From assembly GCA_937625935.1 (NCBI GenBank), contig OW569357.1, positions 1 to 64,000 of the forward strand: 64,000 nt of DNA, in the 5' to 3' direction. The notes beneath the pieces are model-generated. The model was not told where the DNA came from, did no database searches, and was given only the letters and a program-made list of their open reading frames with translations. This DNA comes from Tetramitus jugosus. Lineage: Eukaryota; Heterolobosea; Eutetramitea; Acrasida; Vahlkampfiidae. How positions within the stretch are numbered: the stretch's first letter is position 1; every line of letters begins with the position of its first letter. Position numbers and translations under genes: made by a program. This document shows positions 19,501 through 28,429 of this stretch, piece after piece.

Positions 19501-21155
19501 TCTGGAGTTAATGCTACACTCCCACCCAGAACGAGATCCAATCCTTCATTGTACTTGTATCTTGGAATAACAATGATTCCATCGTACGATATCAAGAAGT
19601 GATGACAGTTAGATGCTTTTGTCTGAACTTCAATTGCAGTTAAAATCTCGGCGATACGGTCATCATTAGGAGCGCCGTAGCTTCCAACATCTTCCACCTT
19701 ATCCAGAGTATCATTGCTAGGGACTATCAAGTTGTGCTCAAGACCAAGATCTGGTCTATTTACTCCTCTGAGAATATCAATTGCTTTTGCGCCCGCAGCG
19801 TGTCTGAAGTACTTCCAAAATTGCTTGATCTCATCACTGTATCTGAATAGATACGGTTCCTGCTTGATGAAGTTATCCAGTTGATTATCTATGAATCTGA
19901 AAAAGAACCCATGTGTTTCTGACTGACTCAATGCTTGACACATCTTGAGAAATAGAGACTTCTTCTGTTCGAGTAAGTGCGGATTAATATGACTAGCATC
20001 AACATTGTCTGTGAACATAGCATCTAGCTGCACTTGCTGCTTCCTAATCAATTCATTGGCAGTGTAATAGCATAACTGCAATTGTTTGATCTTTGCTTCC
20101 TGCAATGCCAGTGTATTTGTTGATGCAGCGTTTCGCCGCTGAACACTTCCAGATTCAACAGCACTAGCAGCTCGTTGTCCTCTCTGGTCAACGATCTTTT
20201 TGCAACTACTGCATGAGGGACATCTCTGTTGTTTGCCAGTAATAGTCTTGGTACAAATAATTGATCGATAGAATTCTGAGTTATCAACTTGTGTTGCAAT
20301 GATTCCAGTGACAGTCAACAGTACGTTCAGTATAGAGCAATACTTAATAGCATCACTGCGTGGTATGAACCCGGGACAGGCAAAATCTCTCTCTGGCACT
20401 GTAACAGTGGATTCAATTACTGCGGGTGCTCGTGTAGTGTGTATTGCTACCATATTTGTACATCGTAAATTTTCACTAACGAGAGCTTTCAATCCACGTA
20501 ATCCATTACTACCGACAGCATAGACATAGTATGACGTACCATCAAGATGGAACTTATATTTGTGACCAAGCAAATTGAACTTCTCAATAGCTGTTCGTAG
20601 ATGTGAAGTGTTCCATGAAGGCTTTTTAATTGACTCTTCATACTTGGGTCTAAATGAATTCCATTCCACATAGCCACGCTGTTCTACCTCAAGGATCACT
20701 TGATCTAAAAACTGCTTCAAATAATCATACTGTGGAGCTATAGTAGACTCTGCAATTGTAGTAGTAACTGGAGTCATTGTGAAATGTGATGTAGTACTGT
20801 CCCTCTTGTAGCATGCGTGACGTGACGCAGATGTAAAATTCTTAGCATTAATATATTGTTGGCATTTGTCACAGTATCTCTGTAGAGTGAATTGCATGGT
20901 GCTCTCTCGATTCTTCACTATTGTTTCGCAACTCTTACAAACACTTCTTGAGATGCAGAAGTCATTCTCACTGTGATTCAAGAAGATGTTTGGACACCGA
21001 TACATCCCAATCGAACCGTTTTGTCTCGTAAGTTTGTGTACTGAGAACCAACGCCAAGTTCGATTCTTTGTTTGTTGGTTCCACTCCCCCGAAGTCGGCC
21101 CAACTTTCAAAAATAGCACAAGACTTGGCCAAGATTCGATACAGTACAACAACAT
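16566..21155 (-). CDS. Multidomain transposase with exonuclease, CXC, SAP
   Basis: First ATG is at 21155, giving 1,529 residues; later ATGs are possible starts. Seen in order: Cys-pair zinc-binding segments (about 50-115); a possible winged-helix segment (about 145-215); a DDE-like core with candidate acidic residues D525 (ISYDGIIVIPRY), D626 (SSSDGDLASD) and the transposase-like FDFSHNTKATRN (D655, H658); a C2H2-like finger (CPEKANGC..HLVVCH, about 960-1000). Then a DEDDh exonuclease with all motifs: CDCET (D1117, E1119), SSFD (D1212), HGARYD (H1280, D1285). Next come a CXC cluster (about 1315-1345), a SAP helix pair (about 1358-1398) and a basic nuclear-signal tail. The intact frame suggests the element is young. 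The final DDE glutamate is not assigned. Confidence 0.75.
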   Translation of the reverse strand: MLLYCIESWPSLVLFLKVGPTSGEWNQQTKNRTWRWFSVHKLTRQNGSIGMYRCPNIFLNHSENDFCISRSVCKSCETIVKNRESTMQFTLQRYCDKCQQYINAKNFTSASRHACYKRDSTTSHFTMTPVTTTIAESTIAPQYDYLKQFLDQVILEVEQRGYVEWNSFRPKYEESIKKPSWNTSHLRTAIEKFNLLGHKYKFHLDGTSYYVYAVGSNGLRGLKALVSENLRCTNMVAIHTTRAPAVIESTVTVPERDFACPGFIPRSDAIKYCSILNVLLTVTGIIATQVDNSEFYRSIICTKTITGKQQRCPSCSSCKKIVDQRGQRAASAVESGSVQRRNAASTNTLALQEAKIKQLQLCYYTANELIRKQQVQLDAMFTDNVDASHINPHLLEQKKSLFLKMCQALSQSETHGFFFRFIDNQLDNFIKQEPYLFRYSDEIKQFWKYFRHAAGAKAIDILRGVNRPDLGLEHNLIVPSNDTLDKVEDVGSYGAPNDDRIAEILTAIEVQTKASNCHHFLISYDGIIVIPRYKYNEGLDLVLGGSVALTPEEYVQKDKVKLDDDLGNEVLQFMLQSLDGMVTVRTGHWVKPNRTNGTKFVISKLKLLVDLFYRKDVCEIIASSSDGDLASDAVQKFMNDYTMTKYGTPWFHMFDFSHNTKATRNATMNRHLQPGQHKLHMNVLIDLCRKSPNVNDALGFIRDSWLNPPDIMKMNQVLELTSKRVQDALNNLPDEYTAQEKEIGKEFAEYFRQIRRMYDCFMDKSMSQDEAVTQLYGKADPLGTVNEDNLMSYICNWNNSTSHPDSKLAPQTSRHLTTTIYQFYLMHLYLKRVGTTFIVCRSVLCTLPVELLFCCIRGMQPYVTASELSTLGGRSESDQRIMCTITEVRGFSLINNACVIRFIERSKLHKKDSSKVKKIKHSDEVMKQMREKLAAQGETTGHKKIRSHCNTSHKQVWFDCPEKANGCTHLSFHYPTALESHLVVCHSYTTTASENVVKQIKATIMQQILLGRSEERKQSASESQQNEELDAIDLETMLHDSNDTLESIQQIGICNATGDAIFPISDELLTYVDNLEDVFHFMQIEQSSDVTNDECDECFEEQFGSQYKKPLIIAYCDCETVNLKLFPDGCPCEIAARVEGMSGNDILSCRFNPYPHIKPEAWSEQSIAIHGITPDDVIGQPLLENGVSAFYRLVTVDKRCRCIVVAYNSSFDKSRIGSCAKELVKDLEEYDVIWLDARRLIGDELVYDDDGRIINKTAKLSEIFQHRMKEYEQIDLSQVHGARYDTYMMQRLLLQKYGSEELVRNAIIKLSKQSKGSGCKCLSGCSASCKCSIGCTLECKCIGCTNPVKIRPDHKLPFDVDKLTVTAITKLTTLELQLCLFAKNSDMRGTKSVLQDRLEKVISGTTVARPPTSVSRKLKRAADVQSDTLTREIILTMIKEQCIQRLKTFNVSMNINSQVGLLRYKLLESAALLEAGDESLKTPRKYNKKKKQSEQPVNKRKRTNKKRTAVDADIEIDNSQLSSKKPLVE

Positions 21156-21302
21156 GGCACGGATGACTCGCAACACAAGGAATACACCTTACGATCAATC
21201 AATATTTGTTTATTGGATGATGAAACTGTTCGTGTGGTGCAATCAATGTTATATCTGCTGTCTTCACTTCTCATTTCGAAACTGGGCCTAGAATCATTTG
21301 TT

Positions 21303-21316
21303 GCTCCCCCCCCCTG
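21303..21316. repeat. Transposon terminal inverted repeat, right
   Basis: GCTCCCCCCCCCTG, the exact reverse complement of 16457-16470. Confidence 0.93.
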
Positions 21317-21324
21317 AGAAATCT
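21317..21324. repeat. Target site duplication, right copy
   Basis: AGAAATCT, identical to 16449-16456. Without the element and one copy, the flanks join DUF4291 upstream DNA directly to the IMP3 5' region. Confidence 0.92.
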
Positions 21325-21412
21325 CAATTCACCAAAATCATTGAACAAGAATTTTTTTTCCACACAGAAAAAGAAGCATCAAACACACAGAAAACACAAA
21401 ACATTCATCACC

Positions 21413-22072
21413 ATGGCCAAAGTAAGAAAATTAAAGCATCATGAACAAAAGCTTTTGAAAAAGGTTGACTTTTTGACATGGAAATCCGACGGTGTCAATG
21501 AAAACTACAGAGAACACATGCTCAAAGTCATTGCCAAATATAAACTCAACGGAGAAAAGGAGTTTTTTGAGTAAGTGTGTTTTGCAAACTTTTACAACCA
21601 AAAACAACAACAACATCTCACTCACACACACACGTACACACACGATAGTTATCAGAGAATTGCCAATCAAGTCAATGAAACCATAAAGTCCATTCGTGAA
21701 ATGGACGACAAGGAACACTTGGAATTCAAAAAACAACAATTTGAACAATTGTCCAACAAGTTGTACGAGATGGGAGTGTTGGACGCATTGAACGAACTAG
21801 AGAAGAGACCTAGAATCAATGTCGAGCGATTCTGCAGAAGAAGATTGAGTTATATGGTCAAGGTTTCTCACATGGCTGAAACAGTCACATTTGCATCAGA
21901 GTATATTAAGCATGGTCATATTCGAATTGGTCCTGAGATTGTAAAGGATTCTGCGTTTATTGTGTCCAGAGGTCTCGAAGATTTCATCACATGGTCCAAC
22001 ACATCTAGGATTAAGCACACGGTTAAGAAGTTTAATGAAGAGTATGATGATTATGAGATGTTGAATGCTTGA
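21413..22072 (+). CDS. IMP3: U3 snoRNP protein IMP3
   Basis: Exons 21413-21570 and 21649-22072 (intron GTAAGT..ATAG, 78 bp) encode 193 residues. The N-terminus MAKVRKLKHHEQKLLKKVDF is almost identical to the family start. It is followed by the helical region with KLYEMGVL and an S4 RNA-binding domain (FCRRRLSYMVKVSHMAETV, GHIRIGP, GLEDFITW). Yeast IMP3 is 183 residues, so this is full length. The protein acts in the nucleolar small-subunit processome, bridging U3 snoRNA and pre-18S rRNA. Its ATG is 89 bp from the transposon's right target duplication, so the promoter or 5' UTR may now be partly element-derived. Confidence 0.95.
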
Positions 22073-22409
22073 GAGTGCGAGAGTGAGTGTGCGCTTGAGA
22101 GGGTGATGGATGCACCAAAAGTACTTTTGGAAATGTGTTTTCCGAAGAAGGCTCGTCCGTGTTGTTTGATGTGTGTCTGTCTATATGGATGATTGATTGA
22201 AGGAAACATGTTGTAGCCGACTTGACGTGGTCATCAACAAACATAAGTCTACGGTATCATCACCATGTTGGCCTACATTGGTGCTTAAGCAGTAAAACAC
22301 TGTTCACGAAAACAACAATGACACAAAATCCACGCATAATAAACGAATAATAAAAAGATACCACAACGACACGCATACGATTCTACATTCACTGGTTGGT
22401 TGTGTTTAC
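22073..22409. other. Convergent 3' intergenic region
   Basis: 337 bp between the stops of IMP3 (plus) and the WDR37-like gene (minus). I see no ORF or RNA gene here. It contains a GAGAGTG-rich stretch and several AATAAA-like words near 22335-22355 that may serve 3' end formation. Confidence 0.5.
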
Positions 22410-25139
22410 TTAGCCTTCGTTGTAACCGACCTTCCACTGAATAATGGAACGATCGGCACTGCAACTAAACACGTCTTCTCCATCTTCTGACCAACAAACA
22501 CCATTCACCATCATATCGTGTCCCTGTTTTTGGAGTGTCTCCACGCATTTGCCACTCAAGTCATAAATCTTGACTTGACGCTTGTTGGTTGCGACACAGA
22601 ACCGAGAATGATAGGAACTGATGGCCAGACGATTGACACCAGAGTGCACACTAAAACTCTTCAAAGAATGCTTCTCAGACAATTTTCTCATGTCCCAAAT
22701 CTTACAACTGCCGTCCTGCGTAGCCGTAATGATCATGCGATCATTTGAATTGAATATCGCGCACGTATCCATATGAACAGAGTGTTCTTTGACATGCGAG
22801 AACTGGTGAGTAAATTGATGGGATACGGAATCCCATATCTTACACATTCCATTATTACAAGCAGTAATGATCCAAGGATTATTGTTGGCTGACTGCAAGT
22901 CCGTTATTTGTACATCGTAATCATATCTGTCATTTCCTGGATGATAGTAGTTGTCCGATGATGAAGACGAGCAGTGAACAGAGTCATGATGGGTCACTCG
23001 AGAGATTAATTTTCCTGTCGTCACATCCCACAGTCGCAGAGAGCGATCCCAACCACCACTCACCACACTGTATTCACTGTTCGTTCTTCCTTGATGATAT
23101 TGAGCCGCTATGACCACAGTGTTGTCATGATCCAACGTCAGTAAAGGTGTGGACTTACTAGGAATACCATCATTCTCCTGTGATAAATGCGTCATGTACT
23201 CTGATGTTGACAACAAGTCTTGTGTGGCAACGTCATCTGATCTTTCGTCATCTTCCCTCTCGTTCATTGGATTACGATTGGCCCCACGTGACTCCTCTTC
23301 ATCAAAGTTTGTTCCTAAATCAAATGTCATACTCGAGTAATAATGATGATGATGAGTCTGCTTTGGTTGGTTCTCGTTGTTGTTTCGCCCCTGATCTAAC
23401 ACTGATCTCGGTGTTGTTAAAATAGTAATACCTGGCTCGTCATCATTATATTGGTCATTGTCATGATCCTTTCGACCATCATCACCAGAAATTGACTTTG
23501 CAACATTGTCCAAATGAATCAAGGTTGTTGATCCTGCGAGTCCATTGTGTCCAGAAACACCAACAGAACCATTGCCAACGACACTTCCTAGGTGAGTCGA
23601 AGGAGCAATGGAATCCTTGCCACCGCCACTCATACTTGCACCGAGTGCATTTACATTACTCGTGGTCAATCCTACTCCACTATTCACTGCACTGCTCTGA
23701 GCAATCATATTGCTGCCACCACTACCGCCATTATTCACACTATTTATGTTAGTGTTGTTGTTGTTACTGGGAGCAGCAGGGCAATCCCATTTCCACAACT
23801 GAACAGTACCATCACCCGACGCGGAACAAGCCAGTGGAGTATTGGGATGGAAGCATATGGTGTTCACTGCTCCTCGATGACCTCTGTAGACAAACTCTGG
23901 ACGCTGTACAACGTTGCCATACACCTCTTGCTGTTGTGGCATCATTCCACTATTCAATCCTCCATTATAATAATAATTGCTCATTTGTTGATTGTTTGTT
24001 GAGAACAAACAGATTGTGGAATCCATGGAACATGAGGCGATCCAAGGACTCTTCTTCAACAGAGAGTTTCCATAGCTCGGAACAAGCGCCACATTGTTCA
24101 CAATGTCATGATGATAGTAGAATCGACGAACAATGGAACGATTGGACCAATTGTAGGCCATTTCGTGCTGAGGCATTGGAAGTGAAATGTTCTTGGTTTG
24201 GGCAATGAGACTCTTGACTCTCTGATATGGATGAGACAATTTTTTGGATAGCTTGTCAATGTTGGATTTTCCTCCTGGTGGTGGTGTTTGTGACGCTGCT
24301 GCCAAAGCAGAAGAAGTACCTGTTGTTGTTGTTGTATTTGCGCCACCTGCAGTGTTAGTGGTAGCAGTGGTAGTGGCGTTCGCAGTGATACTAGTGTTTG
24401 AATGATGATTGGCATGATTGGATGATGGAAATGCGATGGCTGATGAGGAACTGACAGTAGTTGGTGAACTTGCTGAACTCAACTTTCTCTTCATTTCATT
24501 CTTCAAAAATGCGAGATGAGGAGAAGACAGTGTCAATGATGGAGGTGGAGCTGACGATAATGATGATGACTGATGACTGTTGTTATTTGCACTCGTTTGT
24601 GCGGTTGTAGTAGTATTAGTGGTAATATTCGCATTGTGATTGTTCAAATAGGGAGATGATGGATAAATGAGTGGAGGTGACAAATGATGCGGCACATGTT
24701 TTCCGCCCTGTTCACCAAACAATATTCTCTCATATTCCTCTACTCTGACCTTCAATGTTTGATTCTCGTGCTGGACTGATTGATATTCTCTCTGTAGTTC
24801 TGCATAGAGAGCACTCAGTCGATGATAGCTATTCGTGGGAGAATACATGTTTTGAGTCGTGCTAGAATTGGTAGTGGTGATGGGTGATGGTGGTGATGCT
24901 GTTAGCTTTGGAGTGCCACTACCACCACTACCACCATTTTGGGTGGTAGTCATACTGTGATGCGGATGGTTGCTATTGTTGTTGTTGTTGTTGGTTGAGA
25001 TGGCTAGTGGAACAGAAGAGGCATGTTGTTGTTGGTGGTGGTGGTGGTGGTGATGATGATTGTTGTGATATGGTAAATCATAGTAAAAATCACCTTCGTC
25101 ATCACTACGAATCTGAAATGAATCATGTGGGTCTTCCAT
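22410..25139 (-). CDS. WDR37: WDR37-like WD40 repeat protein
   Basis: The first ATG in frame is at 25139 (MEDPHDSFQIR), giving 909 residues; the open frame further upstream begins at a TTG. A low-complexity N-terminus (His, Asn, Ser, Thr tracts) holds a short coiled coil (LSALYAELQREYQSVQHENQ) and LSKKLSHPYQRVKSLIAQ, a layout like animal WDR37. WD40 repeats follow: GHRGAVNTICFHPNTPLACS, SGGWDRSLRLWD, ATQDGSCKIWD, then KRQVKIYDLSGKCVETL and GVCWSEDGEDVFSCSADRS. The order and the QVKIYDLSG-to-end segment resemble WDR37, which is longer here because of homopolymer insertions. WD40 proteins are scaffolds; in animals WDR37 works with PACS proteins. Confidence 0.72.
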   Translation of the reverse strand: MEDPHDSFQIRSDDEGDFYYDLPYHNNHHHHHHHHQQQHASSVPLAISTNNNNNNSNHPHHSMTTTQNGGSGGSGTPKLTASPPSPITTTNSSTTQNMYSPTNSYHRLSALYAELQREYQSVQHENQTLKVRVEEYERILFGEQGGKHVPHHLSPPLIYPSSPYLNNHNANITTNTTTTAQTSANNNSHQSSSLSSAPPPSLTLSSPHLAFLKNEMKRKLSSASSPTTVSSSSAIAFPSSNHANHHSNTSITANATTTATTNTAGGANTTTTTGTSSALAAASQTPPPGGKSNIDKLSKKLSHPYQRVKSLIAQTKNISLPMPQHEMAYNWSNRSIVRRFYYHHDIVNNVALVPSYGNSLLKKSPWIASCSMDSTICLFSTNNQQMSNYYYNGGLNSGMMPQQQEVYGNVVQRPEFVYRGHRGAVNTICFHPNTPLACSASGDGTVQLWKWDCPAAPSNNNNTNINSVNNGGSGGSNMIAQSSAVNSGVGLTTSNVNALGASMSGGGKDSIAPSTHLGSVVGNGSVGVSGHNGLAGSTTLIHLDNVAKSISGDDGRKDHDNDQYNDDEPGITILTTPRSVLDQGRNNNENQPKQTHHHHYYSSMTFDLGTNFDEEESRGANRNPMNEREDDERSDDVATQDLLSTSEYMTHLSQENDGIPSKSTPLLTLDHDNTVVIAAQYHQGRTNSEYSVVSGGWDRSLRLWDVTTGKLISRVTHHDSVHCSSSSSDNYYHPGNDRYDYDVQITDLQSANNNPWIITACNNGMCKIWDSVSHQFTHQFSHVKEHSVHMDTCAIFNSNDRMIITATQDGSCKIWDMRKLSEKHSLKSFSVHSGVNRLAISSYHSRFCVATNKRQVKIYDLSGKCVETLQKQGHDMMVNGVCWSEDGEDVFSCSADRSIIQWKVGYNEG

Positions 25140-25268
25140 TGTTTGTTGTGCTGTGTTTCTCTTTTTTTTAGTTGCTTGACGACGGAGATTTTGATGGTTC
25201 GTCTCCGAAGTTTTTTTTGGGTATAAAATGCAACCCAAGCGTTTCTTTCGTTTTATGAATACAAAATG

Positions 25269-28200
25269 CTAGGTTGGCTTGTAAGGTGCAAGCTTTTGGA
25301 GGACAGAGTTGCTACGGGATCGAACCGGCACAGAAATATTTTTGGTTCTCTTATTCCTCAAAGTGTTGGCTCGTTGAGCAGCCTCGAGAGCTGCATGCAA
25401 CTCGTCAATCTTTGACTGTAACTCCTCTCTCTTCTTCTTGAAATCGTCTCTCTCATTCTGCTTGAATGCTTGTTGAGTTCTTAGGGATTCAATCTCTGTT
25501 GTAAGTTCGGCAATTCTTCCTCTTTGTAAGGCAATCTTGTCTGTCAGGGCTTTCAACTTCCTTCGATAATTACTATTCTCCTTTCTCGAGTGGTTTGCTT
25601 CATCTTCAAGTTTGTTCCTCTCATGAGTAATCTTGCGTAAACTACTCCTCAACTCCATCACTTCGTTTGCTAAGTTTCTGTTTGACTTTGGTGCTATTCC
25701 GGAAATTTCACCTGATAGTTGCTGTCTGAACTCCTCTCTCTGAACGGTTGTGTTTTCCAACTCTAGTTGGAGCTGGATGATATACTCTTCAAGTTTTCTT
25801 GTTTCTAACTGATGATCCTGAACAGTAGCAGCGAACTTGTCCTTTTCTGCTTGGATGGTTCCCTTTTGATAATGGATATCCTTGTTGAGAGCATCAACCT
25901 TTGCAGAGAGGTCTTCTATTGTACTTTGATGCTGGTTGATGAGTTCCTTGTGTGTTTGGACCAGTGTTTCTTGCTCTTCCATTGATCTGGTTGATTTTTC
26001 CATGGCATCCCTAGCGTCAATTCTTTCCTTCTCTACAGTGAGGCGCAATGATTTGATGGTTTCTTCTTTCTGCCTCTCGATACTATCAGCATTCTCTCTC
26101 ACATCTCGCATCCCAGAGCTATACAGCTGCATTAAATAAGATTCCAATTCGACCTCTAAATCAGATGTTTTACCAGATCTTTCCAACCTCTCTTTCTCTA
26201 AATGAGTTTTGAGAGAGGCAATCTCTTCGTCCTTTTTTGCCAGTTCCCTCTTCAAGTCGTCTGCACGATTCTTCAAGTCAGTTTCTGTTTTGTCTGCTAT
26301 GATAATCTTCGCTTTTAAAGAGTTTATGTCTCCCTTCAACTGATTCTGCTTAACTGTTGCTAGAGCTTTCAGGTTTTCAGAATGGCGAAGTTCATCTTTA
26401 CACTTCAGAAGCTCTTGCTTGACAGCATTCACTTCTCTTTTGGCATGATTATTCAAAACAGATAGTTCGGAATCAGCATCAATTGTAGCAATCTTTTCCT
26501 CCTCTAAATTATTTTCTAACATGAAAATTCGATCTTTTAAGGTGGAAATTAGTTCTTTTTGCACTTGATTCTCTGATCTAAGCTTTTCAATCTCTGCCAT
26601 CACCTTTCCTCTTGCTACTGGCTCTGAAACTCGTTTGGTCAGTTCGTCAATAGTCTCATCAGAATCAAGATTAATGTTCAACACCTGTCTAGCTTTTCGT
26701 TCCTCTTGTAATTCTAATTCTATTACTTCCATCTCCTTAAGGACATCCTCCAACTCTCTCTCAAGTTCTTCCTTCTCTAGGAGAATATGTTTGGTATCAA
26801 AAAGAGATTTTGAGTCTGTGTCCTTCTGTTTAGATAGAAGTTGTTCGTTTTCGTCCAATAAAGCTTCAATTTCCTCTTCAATAATCAATTTTTCTTCCTC
26901 TGCATCTTTCAATTTCTCGGCCAAAATATCGTTCTCTTCTAGGGCAGCCTCTAACTCCTCTTCAAGGACTGTCCGTTCATCTGCAAACTCTGCCTTTAAC
27001 TCTTCGATTCTGAGCTGTAGTTCAGCATAAGCAGTTTCGTTAAATTCATCTTCACTCGTCTCGCTCTTAAGATCAACTTCACTATTCTCGTGGTCCATAT
27101 CTGTGCTCTGACTCTTCTTAATCAAATCATCAGGCAGTAGCTTTCCTTCTCTCAGTAACTCTATTTGCTCGATAAGAGCACTATTCTTCAATCTCAGCTG
27201 ATTCAATTGGTGCTGTAGTTTCTCTACCAACATCTGAAGCTCTTTGGCGCTCTTTGTAGCATTTACCTTGACGGCACATTTGATCGACTTTGCTCGCTGC
27301 CCAAATTTCAAGGTCGAAATTGTTTCCTCTATATTGAATGAGTGAGGAGAGCAAGCACAAATAATGGTGGTCTTTGAGTTTCCTCCGAGAGACTCTTGTA
27401 ATATACGCGTAAGTTTTGAATCTCGAAACGGAATGTGCTTCTTCTTCTCAACTAATGCATTGATACATAACCCCAATGCTGACAATGATTGATTAATCTT
27501 CTTTGCCTCTTCCAGAGTTTGTCCTGTCGCTCCTGTTTTTCCAACTTTCTCTGATCCAGCTAGATCTACAAGATTCAACCTTCCGTTCTTTGTTGTTCCA
27601 TCTGGAGAAGTCGAATTGACTTTAATGACAAATACGGAGTGAGATCTAGAACTTTGGGCATTCATTTGAGTATAACTGACAACTCTATTATTTGTTCCCA
27701 GTTCGAGGAGATCGTAAATCTCTTGCTCGCTTCCAACGTACTATAAATATTGTCGATGTCAAAGTTATATTCATAACAAGAGGCATCATAACACAAGCTT
27801 ACCTCCTCAGTTAAATCTCCCACATAAATACCATTCTGTGGAGACTCCCTTATTTGTAAATTCTTCTTGGTGGTATCGAACAAGTCCTGAATGGTTTCGT
27901 TGTAGATCTCCAAGTATGAACATGATATTCGAAACTCTGTACCCTTTTCCTGGGGTGTGTTTTCAATCATGTCGAAAATGGCCCTCGAAGCTCTTGGTAT
28001 CAGACCATAATCATCTTCTCTATCCAATGAACCCATCATCGACCTACCATTCGTGAGTTGAACAGAAAGTATTAACATGTCTTCTCCACCAACAAATCTT
28101 CATAACAAATGATATACGCACCAACTCTTACCTGCACCCGTTTGTCCATAGGCAAAGATAGTTCCATTGTAACCCTTCAATACGTCATCCACAACATCCT

Positions 28201-28429
28201 TACATGAATTCTCATAGAAAAACTCTTGGCTTGTGTGAGGAGGGAAAACACAATCATAAGAGTACTTGAGATCAGCATTGGAAGTGAGAACTGGATTATT
28301 GGACTCAATCTCCAGTGACATGCTATCCACATATTTGATATTGACACTGTATGGCACGACTTCACTCTTCTCTCTTGAGTTTATAGGTCTAAATCGGACA
28401 CAAACCCTGACATTTTGAGATTTTCCCAT
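25269..28429 (-). CDS. Kinesin-1 type heavy chain
   Basis: Three exons (28429-28122, 28043-27803, 27740-25269) encode 1,006 residues. Introns of 78 and 62 bp restore GAGKSWSMMG (P-loop) and TEEYVGSEQEIYDLLELG. Intron 1 has a non-consensus GTGCGT donor. The motor domain is N-terminal, with GQTGAGKS, NAQSSRSH (switch I), DLAGSEK (switch II) and the kinesin-1-like block GQTLEEAKKINQSLSALG to HIPFRDSKLTRILQESLGG. A neck and a coiled coil of about 600 residues follow, then a basic tail ending in KNISVPVRSRSNS. It should be a plus-end-directed microtubule motor. Start chosen at MGKSQNVRV; the frame upstream has only a GTG. Confidence 0.9.

Larger units (their letters stand above)
16457..21316. mobile_element. 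4,860-bp cut-and-paste DNA transposon
   Basis: The element is bounded by perfect 14-bp inverted repeats CAGGGGGGGGGAGC (16457-16470, and its complement 21303-21316). Perfect 8-bp AGAAATCT duplications flank it on both sides. A second, subterminal inverted motif is also shared: GAAATGGAAGTGAAGAAAG at 16477-16495 against GAAATGAGAAGTGAAGACAG on the other strand at 21277-21258. One long ORF fills almost all of the interior. Perfect ends and duplication suggest recent insertion, into what would otherwise be a 233-bp divergent spacer between the DUF4291 gene and IMP3. The superfamily is not settled: 8-bp duplication and CAG ends fit hAT, P or KDZ groups. Confidence 0.93.

Noticed and set aside
21156-21176. 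Transposase start at 21176
   Set aside because: That codon is GTG on the minus strand; the first ATG in frame is at 21155.
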